Assembly (NCBI RefSeq): GCF_011067745.1
Contig: NZ_JAAMPJ010000012.1
Location: forward strand, 310,001-374,000
Source of the DNA: Lentzea alba
Lineage (GTDB): Bacteria; Actinomycetota; Actinomycetes; Mycobacteriales; Pseudonocardiaceae
Length of the DNA stretch: 64,000 nt
Reading direction: 5' to 3'
Shown: positions 1 through 8,930 of the stretch, piece after piece
How the letters are laid out: each line of letters starts with the position of its first letter
Position numbering within the stretch: position 1 is the stretch's first letter
Notes under the pieces: model-generated
What the model saw: the letters and a program-made list of their open reading frames with translations, nothing else
What the model was told of the DNA's origin: nothing
The model's database searches: none
Translations under genes and position numbers: made by a program

Positions 1-455
1 AGGTGAAGGTGGTCGCCGACTTCGTGCGTGGCCGGGTGGTCGGCGGGAAGCAGCAGATCAAGGCGTCGATCGACTTCCACACCTTCAGCGAGCTCGTGAT
101 GTGGCCGTTCGGCTGGACCTACGACGACGTCGCGCCCGGGATGACGAAGGACCAGCGGGACACGTTCGCGACGATCGGGCAGTCCATGGCCGGCACCAAC
201 GGGTACACGCCCCAGCAGGCCAGCGACCTCTACATCACGGACGGCTCGATCCGCGACTGGCTGTGGGGCTCACAGGGCGTGTTCTCCTACACGTTCGAGA
301 TGTATCCGGGCTCGTCCGGCAGCGGGGGAGGGTTCTACCCGCCCGACGAGGTGATCCCGGCGCAGACCTCGCGCAACAAGGAGGCGGTGCTGCAGTTGCT
401 CGACCGCGCCGACTGCCCGTACGAGGCGATCGGCAAGGAGGCGCAGTACTGCTGA
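1..455 (+). CDS. Zinc carboxypeptidase (M14), C-terminal fragment
   Basis: This is the last 150 or so residues of a gene that enters from the left edge; the reading frame is already open at base 3. Seen: the segment IKASIDFHTFSELVMWPFGW, followed by an acidic stretch ending near EVIPAQ. This pattern is typical of the catalytic C-terminal half of actinobacterial secreted M14 metallocarboxypeptidases, where the DFHTFSE stretch carries the third zinc-ligand histidine. Inference: an exported zinc exopeptidase that removes C-terminal residues from peptides. The N-terminal half, with the HxxE zinc motif and signal peptide, lies outside the window. It ends in TGA and is followed by a strong hairpin. 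Confidence 0.75.
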   Translation, partial: VKVVADFVRGRVVGGKQQIKASIDFHTFSELVMWPFGWTYDDVAPGMTKDQRDTFATIGQSMAGTNGYTPQQASDLYITDGSIRDWLWGSQGVFSYTFEMYPGSSGSGGGFYPPDEVIPAQTSRNKEAVLQLLDRADCPYEAIGKEAQYC

Positions 456-466
456 CCGATCGGCGA

Positions 467-496
467 CCGGGGCCAGGTGTGGTGGCCTGGCCCCGG
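467..496. terminator. Bidirectional hairpin terminator
   Basis: A perfect 11-bp stem (CCGGGGCCAGG, loop of 8, CCTGGCCCCGG) lies between the carboxypeptidase stop and the convergent remnant gene. There is no U-tract, as is usual for GC-rich actinomycete terminators. Confidence 0.7.
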
Positions 497-503
497 AGCG
501 TCG

Positions 504-743
504 TCAGGGAAACAGGCTCCATTCCTGGTTCGTGCTGCCGGAGCAGTCCCACAACTGGGGCTGTTCGCCGTTCGCCGGCGAGCTCAACGCGTAGGTCCCG
601 CCCGCGAGCTGGACCACGACGTCACCGGTCATCGCCGGCACGATCGTGCGCACCTTCGCCTGGGCCTGGGTGATCGAACACGGCTGGGCGGACGAGCACG
701 CCGTGCCGGAGCCGGCCGGACGTTCGTGGTGCAGGGAAACCAT
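504..743 (-). pseudogene. Collapsed secreted beta-helix/ricin-lectin protein remnant
   Basis: A 79-residue frame. Residues about 10-56 (GSGTACSSAQPCSITQAQ and GGTYALSSP) resemble the first turns of a right-handed parallel beta-helix (pectate-lyase-like) domain. The last 23 residues (LWDCSGSTNQEWSLF) are the final QxW repeat of a ricin-B trefoil. Intact proteins of this type have several hundred residues between these parts and a signal peptide in front, and both are missing. I read it as an in-frame internal deletion derivative of a secreted polysaccharide-active protein. A functional mini-protein is unlikely because neither fold could form. Confidence 0.55.
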
Positions 744-809
744 GTGGCACGTTGAGCTCCCAATCGACAGTGATTCGGACAGTCCGATCAGGACTTCAGG
801 TACGTGTGT

Positions 810-1991
810 TCACACCTTCAGGACGGCGTTCTCGGTTTCGTGGCCGACCGCGACCGGGTGCAGGCGATGGCCGGCGCGTTCTGGCCGGATGTGCGAACCG
901 CCGTACGTCGGGTGGGGGAGCAGGTGGTTCGACGCGGCGATGGCCTTCTCGTCGATGCGCACGCCCAGGCCGGGAGTGCCGCCGAGGACGTAGGCGCCGT
1001 CCTCGACGTGCAGGTCGACGGAGACGCCGAGCGGCGGCCGGAGGTCCTGCAGTTCGCTCACCAGGTGGTTGGGGACCGAGGTGGCGGCGTGCAGCAGACC
1101 GATCGGTGTGGTGCCGATGGGGCTGACGGGCAGGTCGTGCGCGTGGGCGAGGGTGGCGACCCGGAGGAAGTGGGTGATGCCCCAGACCGCGGCGGTTTGG
1201 ACGATGTCGACGGCGCCGGCCGTGATGAGCGGGCGGTGTTGTTCCAGCCCGGTGAGGTTCTCCCCGGTGGCGACCGAGGCGCGGACGCCGCGGCCCACGA
1301 CCGCGTGCCCTTCCGCGTCCCAGCGCCGGACCGGTTCCTCGATCCACGTCAGATCGAGGGTGCGTTCGAGCTCGCTGACGTGCCGGACCGCCTGCTTGCG
1401 CGTCCAGGTCTCGTTGACGTCGAGCATCAGGCTCGGCCGGGCGCCGCGGCAGGCCTTGCCGAGGACGTCGCGGACCAGGGTCAGGCGGTGCCTGTCGTGC
1501 TCGACGTCGAGACCACCCTTGATCTTGGCCGCGCGCAGCCCGAGGTCGGCGTAGGCCTGGTACACCGCGACGAACTCCTCGTCGTCCAGGGCGATGTCGA
1601 GGCCGGAGGCGTAGGCGGGCACCCGGCGGTCGCGGCCGCCGAGCAGCCGCCACAGCGGTTCTCCCGCCGCCTGGGCCTTGATGTCCCACAGCGCGGTGTC
1701 GAGGGCGCCGATGGTGCCGAACACCGTGCCGGCGTGACCGGCTTTGAACGTCCGGCGCAGCATCTTGTCGTAGAGGGCGGTGACGCTGCGAGGATCCTCG
1801 CCCTCGATGGTGCCGAAGAGACTTTCGATCTCGACGTGCGGGCCGAGTCCGACGCCGGTGATGCCCTCGTCGGTCTCGACGACGACGATCGGGACCCGGA
1901 CGAGGCCGTCGGCGTAGACGCCGTTGGCGTCACCGACCGGCCTGCCCCAGTCGTGGACCGTGGTGAGGGTCCGGTAGCCAGTGATGCGCAT
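810..1991 (-). CDS. Mandelate racemase/muconate lactonizing enzyme family protein (enolase superfamily)
   Basis: A 393-residue TIM-barrel enzyme that acts on a carboxylate sugar or similar acid by proton abstraction at the alpha carbon. Seen: the KxK base motif (AAKIKGG), then metal ligands Asp in LMLDVNE, Glu in WIEEP and Glu in VATGENL, in the correct order. The start at MRITGY (1991) follows the preceding permease stop (TGACATG) and has an AAGGGC-like SD; an in-frame extension to 2021 would lie inside the permease. It is the last gene of the importer operon, so it probably dehydrates or epimerises the imported sugar acid. The exact substrate cannot be read from sequence. Confidence 0.85.
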   Translation of the reverse strand: MRITGYRTLTTVHDWGRPVGDANGVYADGLVRVPIVVVETDEGITGVGLGPHVEIESLFGTIEGEDPRSVTALYDKMLRRTFKAGHAGTVFGTIGALDTALWDIKAQAAGEPLWRLLGGRDRRVPAYASGLDIALDDEEFVAVYQAYADLGLRAAKIKGGLDVEHDRHRLTLVRDVLGKACRGARPSLMLDVNETWTRKQAVRHVSELERTLDLTWIEEPVRRWDAEGHAVVGRGVRASVATGENLTGLEQHRPLITAGAVDIVQTAAVWGITHFLRVATLAHAHDLPVSPIGTTPIGLLHAATSVPNHLVSELQDLRPPLGVSVDLHVEDGAYVLGGTPGLGVRIDEKAIAASNHLLPHPTYGGSHIRPERAGHRLHPVAVGHETENAVLKV

Positions 1992-1992
1992 G

Positions 1993-2820
1993 TCAGCCCT
2001 TCGTGGACCCGGCGGTGACACCGTCGGCGATCTGGCGTTGCAGGAACAGGTAGACGACCAGGACCGGGACGGCGGCGATCAGCACACCGGAGGCGAACGT
2101 CGGGATGTCGTCGGAGTACTGACCGCGCAACGAGGTGACGCCGACCATGAGCGTGCGGTGCTCGGCGGACGGCATCATCAGCAGGGAGATGAGCACGTCG
2201 TTCCAGCAGAACAACGCGTTGAGCACACCGACGGACAGCAGCGCCGGGGCGCCGATCGGGAGCATGATCCGCCAGTAGACGCCGTAGACGGTGTTGCCGT
2301 CGATGCGGGCGGCGTCCACGATTTCCGGTGGCACGGTCGCGTAGTAGCTGGTCAGCAGGAAGATCGTGAACGGCAGGAACTGCGCCACGTACGCGAGGAC
2401 CAGTCCGGGATAGGTGTCCATCAGACCCGTGTCCGCCATGATCCGGGCCAGCGGCACCATGATCACCTGGAAGGGCACGAACAGGGCCGCGAGGATGCCC
2501 AGGAAGAGCGCGGACGAGCCGCGGAAGCGCAGCCGGGCGAGCGCGAAGCCCGCCATCGACCCGAACAACAGCAGCAGCGCCACCGAGATCGCCACGACGA
2601 TCACCGAGTTCAGGAAGTAGCGGGACATCCCGACGGACGTCCACGCCTTGACGATGTTGTCCCAGTTCAGCGAATCGGCGAGGGAGAACCGGTCGAGGAC
2701 GTACTCGCGGCGGGTCTTCATCGCGACGTTCGTGGTGAACACCAGCGGGTAGACGGTGGCCAGCGCGAGCGCGGCCATCGGGACGGCGACGACCCACCTC
2801 GTCAGCCGGATGCCTGACAT
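1993..2820 (-). CDS. ABC sugar transporter permease, MalG/UgpE type
   Basis: A 275-residue inner-membrane permease with about six hydrophobic helices. The cytoplasmic EAA loop is present (EIVDAARIDGNTVYGVYWRI followed by MLP), with which the ATPase docks. Its ATG overlaps the stop of the upstream permease (ATGA, 2818-2822), which indicates translational coupling. It pairs with the 2820-3779 permease and the 3785-5056 lipoprotein. No ATP-binding subunit is encoded nearby; actinomycete CUT1 importers often share one distant MsiK-type ATPase. Confidence 0.92.
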   Translation of the reverse strand: MSGIRLTRWVVAVPMAALALATVYPLVFTTNVAMKTRREYVLDRFSLADSLNWDNIVKAWTSVGMSRYFLNSVIVVAISVALLLLFGSMAGFALARLRFRGSSALFLGILAALFVPFQVIMVPLARIMADTGLMDTYPGLVLAYVAQFLPFTIFLLTSYYATVPPEIVDAARIDGNTVYGVYWRIMLPIGAPALLSVGVLNALFCWNDVLISLLMMPSAEHRTLMVGVTSLRGQYSDDIPTFASGVLIAAVPVLVVYLFLQRQIADGVTAGSTKG

Positions 2821-3779
2821 CAGTCCTCCTTGCCCGCGGAGCGTCGCAGGATGCCGATCTGGGCCAGCCCCACGACGAGCATGATCAGGAACAGCGCGGT
2901 CGAGGCCGCGGAGGCGAGCGCGGGCTGGTTCAGCTGGCCCTGCTGGATCCAGATGTAGTACTCGGGCAGGTACGTCGACCCGGCCGGACCACCGGTCGTC
3001 ATCACGTACAGCAGACCGAACATCGACGTCAGCATGCCGATCATGGTGGTGACGAAGACGAACTGGATGGTGCGGGTCAGGCTGGGGACGATGACGTGCC
3101 GGATGGTCTGCGGCAACGACGCACCGTCCACTTCGGCCGCGTCCAGCAACGACGAGTCGAGAGTGGCGAACCCGGCGAGGAAGACGACCAGTGCCATGCC
3201 GAACGTCGCCCAGACGTGGACGCCGACCACCGCGAAGATCGCGACGGAGGGATCGCCGAGCCAGTCGACCGGCCCGATGCCCAGACCGCCGAGGAGCTTG
3301 TTGAGCGGACCGTCGAACGCCAGCAACAGGTTGAAGATCGCGCCGACGATCACCGGGGAGAGCACGGCCGGGAAGAAGTAGACGCCGCGGTAGAGCCGGT
3401 GTCCGGGCACCCGCAGGTAGATGAACGTGGCGAGCAGGCCGGGGATCGCCACCGCCACCGGCAGCAGCAGCACGAGCAGGCCGACGTTGCGCAACGCGGT
3501 GCGGAAGAGCGGATCGCCGAACAGCGTCGCGTAGTTCTCGAAGCCGACCATCATTCCGTTGCGGTCGCCGTCACCGGTGAAGGAGAAGTTGACGCCCAGC
3601 ACCAGCGGCCACAACCGCAGCCCGACGATGATCAGGAGAGCCGGCGCGAGCAGGACCAGGGGTGCGAGGCGCTCGGCCCGCGACCCGGCGCGGTTGCGCC
3701 GGGACGGGCCCGCGGGCCGGGCGCCCCCGGCAGGTCCGGCCGGGGCCGGCCTCGCCGGGGACAGCGACTGTGCGGTCAC
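2820..3779 (-). CDS. ABC sugar transporter permease, MalF/UgpA type
   Basis: A 319-residue permease with a Pro/Ala-rich cytoplasmic N-terminus, six hydrophobic helices and an EAA loop (LLDAAEVDGASLPQTIRHVI). I chose the GTG at 3779, 5 nt after the binding-protein stop. The open frame continues to 4088, but that part is a shadow of the binding-protein gene. It forms the heterodimeric channel with the downstream MalG-type permease. Confidence 0.88.
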   Translation of the reverse strand: MTAQSLSPARPAPAGPAGGARPAGPSRRNRAGSRAERLAPLVLLAPALLIIVGLRLWPLVLGVNFSFTGDGDRNGMMVGFENYATLFGDPLFRTALRNVGLLVLLLPVAVAIPGLLATFIYLRVPGHRLYRGVYFFPAVLSPVIVGAIFNLLLAFDGPLNKLLGGLGIGPVDWLGDPSVAIFAVVGVHVWATFGMALVVFLAGFATLDSSLLDAAEVDGASLPQTIRHVIVPSLTRTIQFVFVTTMIGMLTSMFGLLYVMTTGGPAGSTYLPEYYIWIQQGQLNQPALASAASTALFLIMLVVGLAQIGILRRSAGKED

Positions 3780-3784
3780 GTCGA

Positions 3785-5056
3785 TCAGCCCGTCTTGTCG
3801 GAGGCGGCCAGCTGCCGCACCACGTCGTCCACCGTGGTCGAGCCGCTGAGCAGTTCCTGGGAGAGACGGCCCATGAGGTCGACGGTCTTGGACGGCAGGG
3901 CGACGTGCAGGGCGGGCTTGCCGGACTTGAGCTCCGAGACGATGGTCTTGACGGCCGGGCCACCCGCGGAGACGTCGATCGTCGTATCGGACGCGATCGC
4001 GCCGCTGTCGGCGTAGAACGACTTGAGGGCGTCGGACGACGTCAGCGAACGCACCAGGTCCGCGGCGAGCTTCGGGTCCTTGGTCCACTTCGCGACCGCG
4101 TAGCCGATGCCGCCGTCGTAGGGCAGGCTCGGCAACGCCCCAGGGGTGACCGCGGGCGCCACCATGACGCCGACCTTCTCCGGGGTGAGGAACTCGGCGA
4201 AGTCCTTCCAGTGCCCGACGTCGGACATCAGGCCGATGACGTTGGCCGCCTTGCCGGAGTTGAAGATCCCGAACGCGTCGTTGAACATCGCGGTGGAGTT
4301 GGCGCCGTCGCTGTTCAGACCTGAGTCACCGGCCTGCTTCCAGAGCTCGAAGACCTTCTTGACGTTCGCGGACGACCAGTCGCGCTTGCCGGCGATCCAG
4401 TCGTCGTACTCCCGCGGCGTCAGGACCGCCGATCCCAGGGCGGACAACCAGAACTGGATGCCGATGCCTTCCTTGTTGCCCAGCGCCAGGCACTTCGCCC
4501 CGGTCTTCGCGGTGATGACACCGCAGTTCTTGACGAACTCGTCGAACGTCTTCGGCGGGCCGGCGGGGTCGAGGCCGGCCTTCTGGTAGAGGTCCTTGTT
4601 GTAGTAGATCGGATGCCCCTGCAGGGTGACCGGCTCGGCGTAGATCTTCCCGTCCTTGGCGAACGCGTCCCAGCCCGCCAGCCGTTGCCTGTCCTGCGCC
4701 ACGTACTCGTCGAGCGGGGCGAGCGCGTCGGCCCGGTCGCGAATCTTGCCGCCACCGTTGAACATGATGACGTCAGGGCCCTTGCCGGACTGGATGGCCG
4801 TGCCGAGCAGCGTGTAGTACTGGTCGAACGGCTGGGCCACGAACTCGACGTTCACGCCGGGATGCTTCTTCGCGAAGTCGGCCTTGGCCTTCGCCACGTA
4901 ACCGGCGCCCTTCGCGTCACCGGACTTCCAGTCCCAGACCACGAGCTTGTCGCCGGAACCGCCGGACGAGGAGCCCGGTCCCGCGGCACTTCCGCACCCC
5001 GCGCTCAACGTCAGCCCCACCACGAGGACGGCCGGCCATAGTGTGCGCTGCTTCAT
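3785..5056 (-). CDS. Extracellular sugar-binding lipoprotein (CUT1 family 1 SBP)
   Basis: A 423-residue lipoprotein with signal peptide and lipobox LSAGC (Cys21 would be lipidated), followed by a Ser/Gly linker and the mature start DKLVVWDWKSGD typical of carbohydrate-binding SBPs. GPDVIMFNGGG and later ligand-domain segments fit the MalE/UgpB family. It is the first gene of the operon SBP, MalF, MalG, enolase-superfamily enzyme. A divergent GntR gene and a symmetric site (5129-5143) lie upstream, so it is probably induced by its own substrate. Confidence 0.92.
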   Translation of the reverse strand: MKQRTLWPAVLVVGLTLSAGCGSAAGPGSSSGGSGDKLVVWDWKSGDAKGAGYVAKAKADFAKKHPGVNVEFVAQPFDQYYTLLGTAIQSGKGPDVIMFNGGGKIRDRADALAPLDEYVAQDRQRLAGWDAFAKDGKIYAEPVTLQGHPIYYNKDLYQKAGLDPAGPPKTFDEFVKNCGVITAKTGAKCLALGNKEGIGIQFWLSALGSAVLTPREYDDWIAGKRDWSSANVKKVFELWKQAGDSGLNSDGANSTAMFNDAFGIFNSGKAANVIGLMSDVGHWKDFAEFLTPEKVGVMVAPAVTPGALPSLPYDGGIGYAVAKWTKDPKLAADLVRSLTSSDALKSFYADSGAIASDTTIDVSAGGPAVKTIVSELKSGKPALHVALPSKTVDLMGRLSQELLSGSTTVDDVVRQLAASDKTG

Positions 5057-5128
5057 TGCTGCTCACTCCTCGAGACGGTGGCGCCGGACGGCGAACGGCC
5101 CGGCGAGGTGGCGCTAACGTAATTCGTA

Positions 5129-5143
5129 TGACGTATCACGTCA
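5129..5143. promoter_or_regulatory. Candidate GntR operator in the divergent intergenic region
   Basis: TGACGTATCACGTCA: perfect 6-bp arms (TGACGT/ACGTCA) around ATC, between the SBP and GntR start codons. Position and symmetry suit an FCD-type GntR dimer. This is an inference. Confidence 0.45.
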
Positions 5144-5212
5144 ACGTCCGTTTGTCGGTACACTCGTCGGCACGTTCCCCAGCGCGTCGGTGGGGGCACA
5201 TCCGGAGGACAG

Positions 5213-5986
5213 ATGACGGCATCACGCCAGCGACCGACCACGAAGGCGTCCGCCGCTCCGGACTGGGCGCGACGGCCGGCGAACCTGGCCAGGGCGGTCA
5301 CCGACGAGCTCGTGGGGCGCATCGTGCGCGGCGAGCACCCCTCCGGCTCGTCACTGCCGCCGGAACCGGCGCTGTGCGAGACCTTCTCGGTGAGCAGGAC
5401 GGTGATCCGCGAAGCGATGAAGGTCCTGCAGGAGAAGGGTTTGGTGCAGGTGCGGCAGGGCGCGGGCACGCAGGTCACCCCGCCGTCGATGTGGAACGTG
5501 CTCGACGAGCTCGTGCTCGGCGCGATCGTCACCGAGGACGAGACGCTGGCGGTGCTGGACGACCTGGTGGTCACCCGGCGACTGCTCGAGTCGGACATGG
5601 CCCAGGTCGCCGCCCGCACCGCCGACGAGGCCACCGTCGCGGCGTTGCGCGAAGTCGTGGACCTCATGGACGAGCTGGTGGGTGATCCGATCGCCTATCG
5701 CGAGCAGGATCGGATCTTCCACGACCGGATCATGCAGGCCTCCGGCAACCGCATCGCGCGGGGCGTGGTGCGCGCGCTCGAGAGCCAGGTCTACCACACC
5801 GCTCGCTACACCGGCCGCAATGATCGCGAGCTGTGCACGGCCTCGAACCAGGGGCACCGCCGCATCTGCGAACGGATCGCGGCGAAGGACGCGGCCGGTG
5901 CCGGCGAGGCCATGTTCAACCACATCACCGAGGCCTGGGTCGTGCGGCGCGCCGACGCGGGAGATCCGACCAGGCTCGAACGCTAG
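5213..5986 (+). CDS. GntR-family regulator, FadR subfamily (FCD domain)
   Basis: 257 residues. An N-terminal winged helix (SGSSLPPEPALCETFSVSRT, then VIREAMKVLQEKGLVQVRQG) is followed by an all-helical FCD ligand domain. The domain keeps its metal/acid-binding pattern: Glu/Asp before the DRIFHDRIM histidine, and a later histidine in NQGHRRICERI. FCD regulators sense sugar acids or organic acids, which matches an operon with an enolase-superfamily enzyme. It is transcribed divergently from the importer and probably represses it until its effector binds. Confidence 0.9.
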   Translation: MTASRQRPTTKASAAPDWARRPANLARAVTDELVGRIVRGEHPSGSSLPPEPALCETFSVSRTVIREAMKVLQEKGLVQVRQGAGTQVTPPSMWNVLDELVLGAIVTEDETLAVLDDLVVTRRLLESDMAQVAARTADEATVAALREVVDLMDELVGDPIAYREQDRIFHDRIMQASGNRIARGVVRALESQVYHTARYTGRNDRELCTASNQGHRRICERIAAKDAAGAGEAMFNHITEAWVVRRADAGDPTRLER

Positions 5987-6155
5987 ATCAGTCAGACATC
6001 AGATGAACAAGCCTTGCCGTAACCGGGGCACCGGAACCGCGCTCGACGGCGGCGGCAACGTGGCCTCCGGCTCCACGACGATCCTGTGGCTCCCAACAGC
6101 AGCACCAACAACCACTGGACGATCTCAGCGGTCTGACCCCTGTGCCGTGGGCGGC

Positions 6156-8120
6156 TCAGCCGGGCACGTCGTCCAGGTACGCCTGCGCCTGCAGCGTGAA
6201 CAGTTCGGCGTACCCGGCCTCGGCCGCCATCAGCTCCTCGTGCGTCCCGTATTCGGCGACCTTCCCGTGCTCCAGCAACAAGATCCGCTCCGCCTGCCGC
6301 ACGGTCGAGAACCGGTGCGAGATGTACAGCGTCGTCCGGCCTTCCGACAGCTCCCGCAGCCGCGAAAACAGGTCGTGCTCGGCCCGTGCGTCCAGCGCCG
6401 ACGTCGGTTCGTCGAGCACCAGGATCGGCGCCTCCCGCTGGAACGCCCTGGCCAGCGCGATCTTCTGCCACTCACCGCCGGACAGGCTGACCCCCTGGTC
6501 GAACCAGCGGCCGAGCGGGCTGTCGTAGCCGCGGGGCAGTCGTTCGATCCGCTCGTCGGCGCCGGCGCGGCGGGCCGAGTCCTCGATGTGCGGCCGGTCT
6601 TCGAGCCGCGCCAGGTCGCCGAGGCCGATGTTCTCCGCGGCCGTGCCCTGGTACGTCACGTAGTCCTGGAACATCGCGCTGATCCGCGTGCGCAGTTCGA
6701 CGGGGTCGTACTCGCGGAGGTCGACGCCGTCGAGCAGGATGCGGCCGCTGGTCGGGTCGTAGAGCCGGCAGAGCAGCTTGAACAACGTCGACTTGCCCGC
6801 GCCGTTGCGGCCGACCACCGCCACCGTCTCGCCGGGCCGGATCTCGAAGCTGACGTCGTCCAGCGCGGGTTCCTCGGCGCCGGGGTAGGTGAAGGTCACC
6901 GAGTCGAACTCGATGTGTCCCTCCACTGTGGACGGCATCGGCCGCGGTGACGCCGGCGCCGTGATCTCCGGTTTCGTGTCCAGGAACCGGTACAGCGTGT
7001 CGAGGTAGAGGTTGTTCTCGTACATCCCCGAAAACGCCGTGAACAGGCCGGACACCGACGCTTGCACGGACGCCGCCGCGGCCGTGTACAGCGCCAGGTC
7101 TCCGAGCGTGAGCCGGCCGCCGACCGCTTCCAGCGCGATGTACAACGTGATCGCCGAACCGGCGAGCGTGCTCAGCAGCCCCCAGGACGTCGAGCTGATG
7201 TTGCGGTTGATCGTCAGCTTCCGCTGGCGTTCGTAGGAGACGGTGCCGAGCCGGCGGAACCGGTCGACGAAGTACGGGCCGAGCCCGAACAGCTTCGTCT
7301 CCTTGGCGTAGGTGTCGGTCGTGACCAAAGAGGACAGATAGTCCATCCGCCGCTTGATCGGCGACATCATGAAGGTCAGCCAGAACGCGCGCGAGCCGTA
7401 CTTCGACTGCGAGATGAACGCCGGGATCGGCGCCATCAGCGCGACCAGGGCGAGCAGCGGGCTGATCGAGACGAGCAGCGCGATCATGCTGCCGAACGTG
7501 ATCAGCGTCCGCAGGAGCCCGAGCGCGGAGTTCATCATCGACAGCGGCCGCGTCGGCGCTTCCTGCGCGGCCTGACGCAGCATGTCGTACGACGTCGAGC
7601 CTTCGAAGTACGCGAGGTGTAGTTCGCTGGCGTGCGCCATCACCTGGTGGCGGATGGTCAGCGTCATGCGCTCCTGCAGCAGCGACTGCGCGATCGACGT
7701 CAGCGCGCTGCTGACCGCGCTCGCGGCGAGCACGCCGAACTGGAACAACGCGACTCTCGCGATGTCGCCCGTGGTGCCGGTGTGCTGGATCGCCGCGACG
7801 ACGGAGTCCAGCAGCAGCTTCGCGATGTACGCGGTCGCGGTCGGCAGGAGCCCCGACAGGACCGTGATCAGCGTCAGGAGGACGGTCAGGACCGGGCTGG
7901 CCTGCCACGTCAGCTTCGCGACCTTCGGCAGACCGCGGACGGTGCCCGCCACGGACGTCCTCGCGCGCTTCAGCCGGGAGCGCAGGTCCTTCGGTTCGTC
8001 GTCCTGCGTCGGTTCGGGAATGTCGACCGGTCCGGTGAGCCCGCTGTCCGGCACCGTCGAGGCGCGCCGCCGACGGCCGCGCCGGCCCAGCACGAACTCC
8101 AGGCCACCGCCCGGGATCAT
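6156..8120 (-). CDS. ABC transporter, fused membrane and ATPase domains (exporter type)
   Basis: A 654-residue half-transporter. A cytoplasmic Arg-rich N-terminus is followed by about six TM helices (residues 75-370) and an ATPase domain with Walker A (VGRNGAGKST), signature LSGGEWQK, Walker B (ILVLDEPTSALD) and H-loop (ISHR). The ATG at 8120 overlaps the TetR stop (ATGA); the open frame to 8336 is a shadow of TetR. It probably works as a homodimer exporting a hydrophobic compound or peptide under TetR control. Confidence 0.92.
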   Translation of the reverse strand: MIPGGGLEFVLGRRGRRRRASTVPDSGLTGPVDIPEPTQDDEPKDLRSRLKRARTSVAGTVRGLPKVAKLTWQASPVLTVLLTLITVLSGLLPTATAYIAKLLLDSVVAAIQHTGTTGDIARVALFQFGVLAASAVSSALTSIAQSLLQERMTLTIRHQVMAHASELHLAYFEGSTSYDMLRQAAQEAPTRPLSMMNSALGLLRTLITFGSMIALLVSISPLLALVALMAPIPAFISQSKYGSRAFWLTFMMSPIKRRMDYLSSLVTTDTYAKETKLFGLGPYFVDRFRRLGTVSYERQRKLTINRNISSTSWGLLSTLAGSAITLYIALEAVGGRLTLGDLALYTAAAASVQASVSGLFTAFSGMYENNLYLDTLYRFLDTKPEITAPASPRPMPSTVEGHIEFDSVTFTYPGAEEPALDDVSFEIRPGETVAVVGRNGAGKSTLFKLLCRLYDPTSGRILLDGVDLREYDPVELRTRISAMFQDYVTYQGTAAENIGLGDLARLEDRPHIEDSARRAGADERIERLPRGYDSPLGRWFDQGVSLSGGEWQKIALARAFQREAPILVLDEPTSALDARAEHDLFSRLRELSEGRTTLYISHRFSTVRQAERILLLEHGKVAEYGTHEELMAAEAGYAELFTLQAQAYLDDVPG

Positions 8121-8707
8121 CCGGCCTCCACGGCGCCGTGGAGGAAGAAGTCGATCATCTGACGCGTGCTGGGCGGGTCGACGTCCGGCGCCAGCCGGCG
8201 GCCGCCGAACAACAAGGTCAGGAACAGGGCGGCGAGCTGCTCGGGCGGCAGCCGCAGCCGATCCCTCTCCGGCGTGAACAGCTCGACCATCGCTGTTCGG
8301 ATGGCGGCCATCGACTCGCGGCGCCCGCCCTTCCACGTGCCGCTCTGGCCCTTGAGGCGCTGGTCGGGGTCGCGGTGCTTGACCCGGCCGGACGCGTGCA
8401 GCGCGCTCATCAGCGCGCCCATCCGCTCCAGGTGCGCGCCGAGCGCTTCGGCGGCTTCGACGAGCCGGTCGGCCAAGGGCTGGTCGACGGCGATCTCGGC
8501 GATCGCGTCGAGCACGTGATCAGGCCTCAACGCCTCGGCCGTGCAGGCGTCGAACAGTTCGTCCTTGTCCTTGAACGCGCGGAAGATGGTGCCCTCGCCG
8601 ATGCCGGCGGCACGGGCGATCTGGCTGCTCGTCACGTTCGCGCCGTGCTCCATCAGGAGCGGCAGCACCGCGTGCACGATCATGGCCCGCCGGTCCTCGG
8701 CGCTCAT
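8117..8707 (-). CDS. TetR-family repressor of the adjacent ABC exporter
   Basis: 196 residues from the ATG at 8707, which has a GGAGAG SD; a GTG at 8746 would add 13 residues. The N-terminal HTH is clear (SSQIARAAGIGEGTIFRAFKDK, a TetR signature), followed by a variable helical ligand domain. It is translationally coupled to the exporter. An exact 18-bp palindrome fills its promoter spacer (8760-8777), so autorepression with export induced by ligand is likely. Confidence 0.9.
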   Translation of the reverse strand: MSAEDRRAMIVHAVLPLLMEHGANVTSSQIARAAGIGEGTIFRAFKDKDELFDACTAEALRPDHVLDAIAEIAVDQPLADRLVEAAEALGAHLERMGALMSALHASGRVKHRDPDQRLKGQSGTWKGGRRESMAAIRTAMVELFTPERDRLRLPPEQLAALFLTLLFGGRRLAPDVDPPSTRQMIDFFLHGAVEAG

Positions 8708-8751
8708 GCTCGGCGCTCTCCGCCGGGTTTCGGATGCTGGTGTCACCTACC

Positions 8752-8782
8752 CATATTGCGGAGTGAGTGCTCACTCCGTCAA
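8752..8782 (-). promoter_or_regulatory. TetR promoter with an operator in the spacer
   Basis: Read on the minus strand, a TTGACG -35 (8777-8782) and an AT-rich -10 (CAATAT, 8753-8758) bracket GGAGTGAG-TG-CTCACTCC (8760-8777), a perfect palindrome. Bound TetR would block polymerase directly. Confidence 0.6.
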
Positions 8783-8930
8783 ATGAGTTCCGGTGGAAGC
8801 GGAACCGAAGCGGAACCGAAGCGCGGTGACGGACGGTGTGCGGGCAATGCACTCGGAGTGAAGTGCGGGAGGTCAGGTTGAAGAATTCCTGGATGCGCCG
8901 CCCCAGGTCAGTCCAGCCGCTCGGGCGGAC

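Noticed and set aside
3780..4088. N-terminal extension of the MalF-type permease
   Set aside because: It is the antisense-free shadow frame within the SBP gene and has no membrane signal; the GTG at 3779 fits.
8121..8336. N-terminal extension of the ABC exporter frame
   Set aside because: It lies inside the TetR gene; the ATGA overlap at 8117-8120 fixes the start.
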